Of a stretch of 11,764 nucleotides of DNA, positions 1-5,695 are shown piece by piece. Positions within the stretch are counted from its first letter, which is position 1. Every line of letters starts with the position of its first letter. Origin of the DNA: an uncultured Aquincola sp. GTDB lineage: Bacteria > Pseudomonadota > Gammaproteobacteria > Burkholderiales > Burkholderiaceae. Made by a program: the position numbers and the translations under genes. The notes under the pieces are model-generated. The model did no database searches. It had not been told where the DNA came from and saw nothing but the letters and a program-made list of their open reading frames with translations. The DNA lies in NCBI GenBank assembly GCA_937883885.1, contig CAKZXL010000467.1, positions 1-11,764 of the forward strand, given 5' to 3'.

Positions 1-71
1 GCGCCGGCACTGGCGCCCGCCAGCACGCCTGCGGCGGCGAGGGCACCGACGAGGGGTTTGATTCGGGTCAT
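1..71 (-). CDS. Exported protein, N-terminal fragment only
   Basis: Only the first 23-24 codons are present; the gene runs off the left edge. They read MTRIKPLVGALAAAGVLAG and continue ASAGA: two positive residues, then an Ala/Gly/Leu-rich hydrophobic stretch, which is a typical Sec signal peptide. The ATG (71-69) is supported by a good Shine-Dalgarno sequence, AAGGAG, about seven bases upstream on the minus strand. The gene lies downstream of a response regulator and sensor kinase on the same strand, but 465 bp away. It has its own upstream region with tandem OmpR-type boxes (148-175), so it may be a target of that regulator. In this order a DegP/HtrA-type periplasmic protease or a small YgiW-like stress protein can sit beside such a pair, but the fragment is too short to tell them apart. 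Confidence is high for a secreted product and low for any identity. Confidence 0.7.
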   Translation of the reverse strand, partial: MTRIKPLVGALAAAGVLAGASAG

Positions 72-147
72 GGCTTGCTCTCCTTGCTCGGGGCTTTGCG
101 GGGGATTCCGCTTGCTGGCCATGATGCAGAGCGGCGGTGAGCCGGAG

Positions 148-175
148 ATTAGGCGGGGGTGAAGCGAAGATTAAG
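148..175 (-). promoter_or_regulatory. Tandem OmpR-family response-regulator boxes (QseB/PmrA-like)
   Basis: Three hexamers sit at exact 11-bp steps: ATTAGG (148-153), GTGAAG (159-164) and ATTAAG (170-175), each separated by five bases. On the minus strand they read CTTAAT-N5-CTTCAC-N5-CCTAAT. Hexamer direct repeats of the CTTAA(T) type with an 11-bp period are the known binding architecture of PmrA/QseB-class regulators. The site is about 80 bp upstream of the start of the exported protein at 71 and in the right orientation for it. The two-component system at 537-2548 encodes a regulator of this class. Direct control is inferred. Confidence 0.5.
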
Positions 176-222
176 ACTGGCTGGTTTGGGCGGGGCCGTA
201 TGTGCTTGATCGCGGCGAGCGG

Positions 223-509
223 GCGGGGTACTGAGCTCCGGGACTGTCCCCCGGCTTCGGCTGCGCCGAAGCCTCCTCCTTTATGTCCCTGCGCCCAGCA
301 CCCCACCCTCTCGCTGGGGCTCGCTGTCGCGTCGGACGAAACACCCCTCGCACTAGCCACTCAGCCCCAGCGATGCGCTGTTCAACGGCACATCCACCAC
401 GGGCAGTGGCCAGTGCCGGGGCCGGCGGGGGTGCTTGCCGCAGGGACATAAAGGAGGAGGCTTCGGCGTAGCCGAAGCCGGGGGACAGTCCCGGAGGTAA
501 GTACCCCGC
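223..509. repeat. Large inverted repeat, 82-bp arms (REPIN/MITE-like)
   Basis: Arms 223-304 and 428-509 are reverse complements with 77 of 82 positions matching and no gaps; mismatches fall at 233/499, 235/497, 263/469, 294/438 and 296/436. The spacer is 123 bp. Each arm carries two smaller palindromes: GGGACTGTCCC (240-250, and its copy 482-492) and a 9-bp stem GGCTTCGGC-N3-GCCGAAGCC (253-273, and 459-479). A further inverted pair lies in the spacer (311-321 / 363-373). No convincing gene is present across 72-536; the short frames through the repeat do not look coding. The structure resembles paired REP elements or a small non-autonomous element. Its right arm ends 27 bp from the sensor kinase stop, so it may also help end transcription there. 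Confidence 0.8.
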
Positions 510-536
510 TGGCCCAGCGCGCCAGCACATCAAGCC

Positions 537-1850
537 TCAAGCATCAGCGCCCAACGGAAACACGCACACCACCCGCAACCCACCCAACGGCGAAGTCTCC
601 AAAGACAACCGGGCTCCGTGCCGGTCGGCCACGCCTTTCACGATGGCAAGGCCCAACCCGCTGCCGCCTGCCGCTTCCATGCCCTGGTGCGCCGGCTCCC
701 GCCGCCAGAAGCGGTCGAAAGCCTGGGCGCGGTCGGGCTCGGGGATGCCCGGGCCGCTGTCGTCCACCGTCAGCACCGCGACATCGCCTTGGCGTTGCAC
801 GCTCACCTGCACCGTGGCACCGGGCGGGCTGTGGCGCAGGGCGTTGTCGGCCAGGTTGCGGGCCAGCGCGGTCAGGCCGGCGTTGTCGCCCTGCACCACC
901 AGGCCCGGGGCCGCATCCAGCGCCAGCGTGCTGCCGCGCGCCAGGGCCAGCGTGGCGCTGTCGGCCAGGGCCTGCTGCACCAGCGCGCCCAGGTCCAACG
1001 GCTTGAGGGTGGGTTGGCGGCTGCCGGGTTCGTTGCGGGCCAGGGTCAGCAGCTGTTCCACCAGACGCGTGGCACGGTCCACGCCGGCGGCCAGCGCGGC
1101 GGTGGCTTCGGCGCGGGCGGCCTCGTCGCGCACGCGGCCCAGCAGCTGCACCTGCAGCTTGAGTGCGGTGAGCGGCGAGCGCAGCTCATGCGCGGCATCG
1201 GCCACGAAGGCGCGCTGGGTGTCGAAGGCGGCGCCCAGCCGCTGCAGCAGTGCATTGAGGCTGCCCACCAGCGGCGCCACCTCGTCGGGCAGGCCACCGT
1301 CGGGCAAGGGCGCCAGCGATTCGGCGTCGCGCAGCTTCACTTCGCGCGACAGGCGCTGCAAAGGCGCCAGTGATCGTTGCACCAGCCAGCCCACCGCCAG
1401 CGCCAGCACCGGTGCCATCAGCAGCAGCGGCAGCACCGCACGCCAGGCGGCGTCGGCGGCCACGCGCTCGCGGATCTGCCGCGGCTGCGCCACCTGGATC
1501 ACGCGGCTGAAGGTGGCCACGCTGTAGGTGCGCCAGGTCTGGTTGCCCACCTGCACGTCGGCCAGGCCCAGGATGGCGCGGGTGGGCAGCGCCGGGTGCG
1601 GGCGCGAGGCATAGATGGCCCGGCCATCCACCGACCAGATCTGCACCACGAAGTCGAGGTCGGCATCGGCACTGCCCGGCGCAATCTCGCCCTGGTCGCG
1701 CAGCGACAGCGCCATCTGCTTGAGCTGATAGTCGAACAGCGCCTCGGTCTCGTGCAGTGCATTGCGGTAGGTGGCGCCGGCCAGCACCAGCACCGCCAGC
1801 AGCAGCGCCCCCAGCAGCGAGGCCAGCAGCCGCGCGCGGATCGACCTCAT
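537..1850 (-). CDS. Sensor histidine kinase, QseC/PmrB-like
   Basis: A 437-residue inner-membrane sensor kinase that should phosphorylate the regulator encoded just upstream. Transmembrane segment 1 lies at about residues 8-26, a periplasmic sensor region at about 27-137 and transmembrane segment 2 at about 138-157. A HAMP-like linker follows to about 208. The dimerisation/phosphoacceptor motif has His221 (DAAHELRSPLTAL). The ATPase domain shows the N box (N332-LAD-N336), the G1 box DDSGPGIP (363-370), an F box near FDRFW (378-382) and the G2 box GGSGLGLAI (395-403). The length is normal for the family. The ATG overlaps the regulator's TGA stop as ATGA, so the two genes are translationally coupled. 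The periplasmic part lacks a recognisable named domain, so the signal is unknown. Another pair of the same OmpR class (PmrAB, TctDE) is possible. Confidence 0.95.
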   Translation of the reverse strand: MRSIRARLLASLLGALLLAVLVLAGATYRNALHETEALFDYQLKQMALSLRDQGEIAPGSADADLDFVVQIWSVDGRAIYASRPHPALPTRAILGLADVQVGNQTWRTYSVATFSRVIQVAQPRQIRERVAADAAWRAVLPLLLMAPVLALAVGWLVQRSLAPLQRLSREVKLRDAESLAPLPDGGLPDEVAPLVGSLNALLQRLGAAFDTQRAFVADAAHELRSPLTALKLQVQLLGRVRDEAARAEATAALAAGVDRATRLVEQLLTLARNEPGSRQPTLKPLDLGALVQQALADSATLALARGSTLALDAAPGLVVQGDNAGLTALARNLADNALRHSPPGATVQVSVQRQGDVAVLTVDDSGPGIPEPDRAQAFDRFWRREPAHQGMEAAGGSGLGLAIVKGVADRHGARLSLETSPLGGLRVVCVFPLGADA

Positions 1851-2548
1851 GCGTCGGCCTCGGGCGCGGCGGCGTCGCCACGCTGGCCGAGGTAGTAGCC
1901 CAACCCGCGCATGGTGCGGATGACGTCGGCGCCCAGCTTGCGTCGCAGCTGGTGGATGTAGACCGAGACGGTGTTGCTCTCCACCTCTTCGCCCCAGCCG
2001 TAGAGCTTGTCCTCGAGCTGCTGGCGCGACAGGATGGCGCCCGGCCGGGCCATCAGCGCTTCCAGCAGGGCAAACTCGCGCGCCGACAGCAGCACCGGCG
2101 CGCCGTCGCGCGCCACCTGCCGTGTGGCCGGGTCCAGCGTGATGCCGGCGTGTTGCAGCACCGGCGCCGCGCGGCCGGCATGGCGGCGCAGCACGGCGCG
2201 CATGCGGGCGGCCAGTTCGTCCAGCTCGAAGGGCTTGACCAGGTAGTCGTCGGCCCCGGCATCCAGCCCCGCCACGCGGTCTTCCAGCGCATCGCGAGCG
2301 GTGAGCACGATCACCGGCGTCAGGTCGCCGCGGGCGCGCATCTGGCGCAGCACGTCAAGCCCGCTGCCCAGGCGTCCAGGCTCGGGCAGGCCCAGGTCCA
2401 GCAGCACCAGCGCAAAGGCCTCGCTGCCCAGGGTGTTGAGGGCGGCACGAGCGTCGTACACCCAGTCCACCGCGTGCCCTTCCAGCCGCAGCGCCTGGCG
2501 CAGCGTGCTGCCGATCATTCGGTCGTCTTCCACCAACAGGAGTCGCAT
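1847..2548 (-). CDS. OmpR-family response regulator, QseB/PmrA-like
   Basis: A 233-residue DNA-binding regulator, first gene of a two-gene operon with the kinase. The receiver domain (about 1-120) has the acidic pocket E7-D8-D9, phosphoacceptor Asp51 in LLDLGLP, Thr83 and Lys105 (VKPF). The winged-helix domain (about 128-221) ends with YGWGEEVESNTVSVYIHQLRRK, described here by its key parts ESNTVSV and LRRKLG, and RTMRGLGYYL, the QseB/PmrA subtype pattern. I start it at 2548 because MRLLLVEDD is the family N-terminus, although the frame stays open farther upstream. No Shine-Dalgarno sequence precedes this ATG. The loop after Asp51 (EPGRLGSG before LDVLR) is about four residues longer than the common RKDG-type loop. 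The C-terminal tail is Ala-rich. The likely target is the promoter marked at 148-175. Confidence 0.95.
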   Translation of the reverse strand: MRLLLVEDDRMIGSTLRQALRLEGHAVDWVYDARAALNTLGSEAFALVLLDLGLPEPGRLGSGLDVLRQMRARGDLTPVIVLTARDALEDRVAGLDAGADDYLVKPFELDELAARMRAVLRRHAGRAAPVLQHAGITLDPATRQVARDGAPVLLSAREFALLEALMARPGAILSRQQLEDKLYGWGEEVESNTVSVYIHQLRRKLGADVIRTMRGLGYYLGQRGDAAAPEADA

Positions 2549-2551
2549 GGC

Positions 2552-2574
2552 GCGCAAGGATAGTGGTCTTGCGC
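2552..2574. promoter_or_regulatory. Inverted repeat in the regulator/oxidoreductase divergent promoter
   Basis: GCGCAAG (2552-2558) and CTTGCGC (2568-2574) form a perfect 7-bp inverted repeat separated by nine bases, between two divergent genes. The spacing resembles a dimeric repressor or activator site. On the minus strand a weak -10-like TATCCT (2562-2557) lies within it, nine bases from the regulator ATG. Function is inferred from position and symmetry. Confidence 0.35.
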
Positions 2575-2618
2575 AACGGTGATGCAATACGCCCATTGCC
2601 GACTCAATGCCCTGCCCC

Positions 2619-3272
2619 ATGAAGATCGATTTCGTTTCCGACGTGGCCTGCCCCTGGTGCGCCATCGGCCTCACCTCGCTCGAATCGGCGCTGGCCGAGC
2701 TCGAAGGCGAGATTGCGGTGGACCTGCACTTCCAGCCGTTCGAGCTCAACCCCGACATGGCGCCCGAAGGCGAAGACATCGACCAGCACCTGAGCCGCAA
2801 GTACCGCACCAGCGCCGAGCAGAACGCGGCCAACCGCGAGACCATCCGCCAGCGCGGCGAGCAGGTGGGCTTCACCTTCACCATCGGGGCGCGCACCCGC
2901 ATCTACAACACCTTCGATGCGCACCGGCTGCTGCACTGGGCCGGCCTGCAGCCCGACACCACGCTGCAGCTGGCGCTGAAAAAGGCGCTGCTGGTGGCCT
3001 ACTTCACCGAGGGCCGCGACCCTTCGGACCATGAGGTGCTGGTGGACGTGGTGGGCCAGGTGGGCCTGGACCCCGAAGCCGCGCGCGAGGTGCTGGCCAG
3101 CGGCGACTACGCCGAGGAGGTGCGCGAGGCCGAGGCCTACTGGCAGTCCCAGGGCATCCGCGCGGTGCCTTCTGTGGTGGTGAACCACCGCCACCTGCTG
3201 CAGGGCGGGCAGCCGCCGGAGGTGTACCTGCAGGCATTGCGCCAGATCGCCGCGGAGAGCGGGGCGGATTGA
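2619..3272 (+). CDS. DsbA-family oxidoreductase, FrnE-like (cytoplasmic)
   Basis: A 217-residue thioredoxin-fold protein of the FrnE/2-hydroxychromene-2-carboxylate isomerase-like branch of the DsbA family. It begins MKIDFVSDVACPWCAIGL; the CPWC redox pair is at residues 11-14 and the cis-proline loop at GIRAVPSVVV (Pro184). The central helical insertion has the usual features of the family (FQPFELNPDM, then YNTFDAHRLLHWA). There is no signal peptide, so it should act in the cytoplasm as a thiol-disulfide oxidoreductase; its substrate cannot be read from sequence. I chose the ATG at 2619 because the strand starting MKIDF is the conserved beginning; an in-frame ATG at 2607 adds only MPCP. Neither start has a good Shine-Dalgarno sequence. 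It is divergent from the response regulator, with about 70 bp between them. Confidence 0.92.
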   Translation: MKIDFVSDVACPWCAIGLTSLESALAELEGEIAVDLHFQPFELNPDMAPEGEDIDQHLSRKYRTSAEQNAANRETIRQRGEQVGFTFTIGARTRIYNTFDAHRLLHWAGLQPDTTLQLALKKALLVAYFTEGRDPSDHEVLVDVVGQVGLDPEAAREVLASGDYAEEVREAEAYWQSQGIRAVPSVVVNHRHLLQGGQPPEVYLQALRQIAAESGAD

Positions 3273-3277
3273 ATGGG

Positions 3278-3404
3278 GCCCCCAAGCTCGCTGACGCTCG
3301 CGTCCCCCCGAGGGGGAGCTCGGTTCCTTGGGGCGGCCCGGCGGAACCGAGGGCACTCGCTCACGCTCGCGGCCTTGAACTGACGCTCCCTGCCCGCAGT
3401 TGAA
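3278..3404. repeat. Hairpin-rich intergenic repeat-like element
   Basis: The spacer after the oxidoreductase holds GCCCCCAAG (3278-3286) facing CCTTGGGGC (3326-3334), with CCCCCCGAGGGGG (3304-3316) at the tip. A near-identical 16-mer occurs twice directly: CTCGCTGACGCTCGCG (3287-3302) and CTCGCTCACGCTCGCG (3356-3371), 15 of 16 the same. A second imperfect inverted pair, TTGAACTG and CAGTTGAA, closes the region (about 3375-3404). I recall similar dispersed intergenic sequences from Comamonadaceae and Rubrivivax relatives; this is memory, not a search. It may act as a terminator for the upstream gene. Confidence 0.5.
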
Positions 3405-3453
3405 GTGCATGGCCAGCCCTGCCGGCCACCCTTCAACACCGCAAGGACACCTC

Positions 3454-3801
3454 ATGGCCGCCTCTTCTAGCTCCTCTCCCGCCCGCTCGGCCGAGCTGCG
3501 GGCCCGCCTCGAAACCATCATCGCGCTGGCCCGGCTGCTGGAGCGGCTGGAGAACCAGCCGGGCGCCGCGTCGCCCGCGCAATACCAGCAGCTGGTGGCG
3601 CGGCTGAAGTCGCTGCTGCAGGAAGACGGGCTGCCTCAGGAGGCGCTCAATGCGGTGCTGGCCGCCCACCCGGCCACCGCCGAGCTGTACGAGAACCTGC
3701 ACTACGAGCACTCGGGCCTGTGCCGTTCGCCGCTGGAACAGGCCGTGGCGGCCGAGACGCAAGTGGCCGCCATGCTGTCGCGGCTGGCCAAGCGCCACTG
3801 A
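3454..3801 (+). CDS. Small helical protein of unknown function
   Basis: A 115-residue protein that I cannot assign to a named family. It starts with a Ser-rich tail (MAASSSSSPARS) and is then almost wholly helical. An amphipathic segment (about 12-34, AELRARLETIIALARLLERL) is followed by a second at about 42-58 and a motif AHPATAELYENLHYEHSGLCRSPLE (about 71-95), given here as key parts AELYENL and GLCRSPLE. There is no signal peptide or membrane segment and a single Cys90. I start it at 3454 because AAGGA lies seven bases upstream; the open frame before it lies in repeat-like sequence. Codon use matches neighbouring genes. I recall similar short proteins in Burkholderiales, but no function. 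It stands alone between two hairpin-rich spacers. Confidence 0.75.
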   Translation: MAASSSSSPARSAELRARLETIIALARLLERLENQPGAASPAQYQQLVARLKSLLQEDGLPQEALNAVLAAHPATAELYENLHYEHSGLCRSPLEQAVAAETQVAAMLSRLAKRH

Positions 3802-3823
3802 ACCCCGGGGCACACAGCCCTCC

Positions 3824-3894
3824 GGATACACCGTATCCAGGCGTAATCAGCGTTCCTCGGCGCCCCCTGCGGCGCCGTGCTCATGTCCTACATG
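3824..3894. promoter_or_regulatory. Cluster of short palindromes upstream of the low-complexity gene
   Basis: Within 71 bp there are GGATAC-ACC-GTATCC (3824-3838), two GGCGCC palindromes (3859-3864 and 3871-3876) and CATGT-CCT-ACATG (3882-3894). The first and last have perfect arms with 3-base spacers. They may be operator sites or the 3' hairpin of the preceding gene. No clear -35/-10 pair is visible. Confidence 0.25.
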
Positions 3895-3931
3895 CACCGG
3901 GGCCTGCGGCCGACTCACCCGCCTCGGCAGG

Positions 3932-3995
3932 ACTCCTAGAGTGGATTCCAGGCCAGACAAGCCGGCCTTGAAGACCACTCATCACCACTAGGAGT
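3932..3995 (+). promoter_or_regulatory. Leader hairpin that can cover the Shine-Dalgarno sequence
   Basis: The ribosome binding site AGGAG (3991-3995 region, seven bases before the ATG at 4002) lies in CCACTAGGAGT (3985-3995). This pairs with ACTCCT-AG-AGTGG (3932-3944): 11 base pairs with a 2-base bulge at 3938-3939. Inside it, TTC (3946-3948) can pair with GAA (3970-3972) and AGGCC (3950-3954) with GGCCT (3964-3968). If the transcript begins at or before 3932, the leader can fold into one long hairpin that hides the binding site. Pairing is visible in the sequence; regulation is inferred. Confidence 0.45.
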
Positions 3996-4001
3996 ACGGA
4001 C

Positions 4002-4460
4002 ATGAGCACCAAGCAGTCGATCACCGCGATCATCGCCGCCGCCGCACTGGCAGGCTCCTTCGGTCTGGCCGTGGCCCAAGGGTCGGCCACCTCCACCACC
4101 GGCACCACCAACAGCCAGCTGAGCAGCGGCAGCCAGAACGGCACCGCCCCCAACAACAGCATGTCCAGCGGCTCCACGACCAGCGGCAGCACCAGCGGCT
4201 CCACCGCCGCCCCCAGCGCCCGCACCGACGCCGGCACGATGAACAGCAACACCAACCCGCGCGGCACCGGCACGCAGGAGAACAACAGCAACCAGGTGAC
4301 CAACGGCGGCACCGGCGCCACCGGGTCCACCACGGGCAACATGAACAGCGGCAGCACCTCGTCGGGCTCGATGTCGGGCAGCAGCATGGACAACTCGTCC
4401 AACAGCAACATGGGCACGATGAACAACGGCCAGCGCCCGGCCCGTGCCGACCGCAACTGA
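4002..4460 (+). CDS. Exported Ser/Gly/Thr/Asn-rich low-complexity protein
   Basis: A 152-residue secreted or periplasmic protein of unknown function. It starts MSTKQSITAIIAAAALAGSF, a signal peptide probably cleaved after AVA near residue 25. The mature part is almost only Ser, Gly, Thr, Asn, Met and Ala, with loose repeats (SGSTTSGSTSGS; MNSGSTSSGSMSGSSM). It has no Cys and almost no large hydrophobic residues, so it is likely disordered. The end switches to a charged tail, GQRPARADRN; I recall related RADRN endings on other small exported Burkholderiales proteins, which would need a search. A strong Shine-Dalgarno sequence precedes the ATG but can be paired in the leader. Two strong hairpins follow the stop, so it is probably monocistronic. 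No catalytic motif is visible; structural, metal or stress roles are all possible. Confidence 0.85.
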   Translation: MSTKQSITAIIAAAALAGSFGLAVAQGSATSTTGTTNSQLSSGSQNGTAPNNSMSSGSTTSGSTSGSTAAPSARTDAGTMNSNTNPRGTGTQENNSNQVTNGGTGATGSTTGNMNSGSTSSGSMSGSSMDNSSNSNMGTMNNGQRPARADRN

Positions 4461-4504
4461 GCGGGCGACTGAGCGGACCGAACGCGCGCCCTGAGCGCGC
4501 GCTC

Positions 4505-4539
4505 CCGGCGCACCGGGCCCTTGCGGCCCGACGCGCCGG
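4505..4539 (+). terminator. Strong 3' hairpin without U-tract
   Basis: CCGGCGC (4505-4511) pairs with GCGCCGG (4533-4539), and CGGGCC (4514-4519) with GGCCCG (4525-4530), leaving a 2x2 internal loop and a 5-base apex. No T-run follows, so alone it is more likely an RNA-stabilising or pausing hairpin in tandem with the next one. Confidence 0.45.
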
Positions 4540-4545
4540 ACCGAG

Positions 4546-4576
4546 AGGAGCCCGGCCTTGCGCCGCGGCTCCTTTT
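4546..4576 (+). terminator. Rho-independent terminator of the low-complexity gene
   Basis: AGGAGCC (4546-4552) pairs with GGCTCCT (4567-4573), with further CGG/CCG pairing inside. The run TTTT (4573-4576) follows directly. It lies 86 bp after the stop of the low-complexity gene and before the start of the next gene at 4625, so the two are probably transcribed separately. Confidence 0.65.
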
Positions 4577-4624
4577 GTCCATGCAGCGGGCAGGAGTGCC
4601 CGCCAGCTTGAACAGGACGCTGCC

Positions 4625-5548
4625 ATGGCCCTGCACCACCGCCCCCTGGCGCCCGAACCGCGCCTGAGCCCCGCCGATACCGCCGCCGGCCGACTGCGAC
4701 CCGCACCCGCGCTCTCGCAGCCTGAGGACCGGCCGCGCTGCGAGGTGGTGGAAGGCGTGCAGCGGGGCCTGCTGGTGGCCGCCGCGGTGCTGGTGCTCAC
4801 GCTGCCGCCGGTGGGCCGTGCGCTGGACATCCTGCCGGCCAGCAACGCCGCTGTGGTGCCCACGCTGGCCCTGGTCGCGCCGCCTGCCACGCTGACGCCC
4901 GGCCTGCCGGTGCCACCCGCGCCGCCGGTGCCACCGCCGGCGCGCCTGGCCGACTTCGGCGACCAGCAACCCTCGCCCGACGCCCGCTACGTGGCCAACT
5001 GGTCGGTGGACGCGGGCGACCACGGCGACCGGCCGTTCGTCATCGTCGACAAGACCGATGCGCGCGTCTACGTGTTCGATGCGCAGGGCCGTCTGTCCGG
5101 CAGCACGCCGGTGCTGCTGGGCGCCGCCAAGGGCGACGACTCGGTGCCCGGCATCGGCGAGCGGCCGATTCCGCTGGTCAAGCCCGAAGAACGCACCACG
5201 CCCGCCGGCCGCTTCATCGGCGAACGGGGCAGCAATGCCACCGGTGAAGACGTGGTGTGGGTGGACTACGACGCCGCGGTGTCCATGCACCGGGTGCGCC
5301 CGCTGGTGGCTGCCGAGCGCCGGCTGCAACGCCTGGCCAGCCCCACGCCCACGGACAACCGCATCTCCTACGGTTGCATCAACGTGCCCGTGGCCTTTTT
5401 CGAGGCGCAGATCGAGCCGTTGTTCCGCCAGGGCAAGGCTGTGATCTACGTGCTGCCCGAGACCCGCCCGGTGCACACGGTGTTCCATTCGTACGATGTG
5501 CAGGCACGGCAGGCGGCCGCGACGGCGCGCATCGCCACTCCGGGTTGA
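4625..5548 (+). CDS. YkuD-fold L,D-transpeptidase-like protein, membrane anchored (paralogue A)
   Basis: A 307-residue envelope protein. Residues 1-46 are charged and Pro-rich. A single hydrophobic segment at about 48-65 (GLLVAAAVLVLTLP) probably anchors it with the C-terminus in the periplasm. A Pro-rich linker (about 86-107) leads to a YkuD-like domain at about 136-285: FVIVDKTDARVYVFD, then [15 protein letters not shown] (189-197) and MHRV with His222. The active-site-like SYGCIN has Ser248 and Cys251. L,D-transpeptidases use this Cys to cross-link peptidoglycan or attach lipoproteins. The usual SHGC motif is changed to SYGC, and the His-to-Cys gap is longer than usual, so activity is uncertain. 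CAGGA precedes the ATG. The next gene is a clear paralogue. A small hairpin (5540-5553) spans the stop codon. Confidence 0.8.
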   Translation: MALHHRPLAPEPRLSPADTAAGRLRPAPALSQPEDRPRCEVVEGVQRGLLVAAAVLVLTLPPVGRALDILPASNAAVVPTLALVAPPATLTPGLPVPPAPPVPPPARLADFGDQQPSPDARYVANWSVDAGDHGDRPFVIVDKTDARVYVFDAQGRLSGSTPVLLGAAKGDDSVPGIGERPIPLVKPEERTTPAGRFIGERGSNATGEDVVWVDYDAAVSMHRVRPLVAAERRLQRLASPTPTDNRISYGCINVPVAFFEAQIEPLFRQGKAVIYVLPETRPVHTVFHSYDVQARQAAATARIATPG

Positions 5549-5695
5549 CCCGGAGGCCAGGCCGTACCGGTCATTCCTACCGCAAAAATTCCGGGCCAAG
5601 TGCCGTCTTTTCCCTTAGTTGCGTCCGACTTCCGCTGGATACCATGCGGCGCGGTGCCGATAGGCACTGTTCGCACAGTCCCCGTGGAAAGCCAG

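Noticed and set aside
223..509. CRISPR array or attachment site
   Set aside because: The repeats are inverted, present as only two arms, and have no regular spacers; there is no integrase or tRNA nearby.
137..533. Short open frames within the inverted repeat
   Set aside because: They read through the palindromic arms, show no domain, and have no ribosome binding site; tails such as RRDIKEEASA are simply the repeat translated.
618..1527. Long plus-strand open frames opposite the sensor kinase
   Set aside because: They mirror the kinase codon bias, are rich in Arg/Ser/Gly/Ala with no motif, and have no ribosome binding site. The kinase on the other strand has all its catalytic boxes.
2549..2902. 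N-terminal extension of the response-regulator frame to 2902
   Set aside because: MRLLLVEDD at 2548 is the usual family start, and the extension overlaps the divergent oxidoreductase gene in antisense.
4002..4460. Ser/Gly/Thr/Asn repeats as a surface adhesin or ice-binding protein
   Set aside because: There is no regular repeat period, no anchor or autotransporter domain, and the protein is only 152 residues long, so a specific role is not supported.
3881..5599. 572-codon minus-strand open frame across the low-complexity gene and YkuD-like paralogue A
   Set aside because: It is antisense to two genes with clear signal/anchor segments and domain motifs. The translated product is low-complexity Val/Leu/Pro and His/Gln/Arg runs created by high GC.
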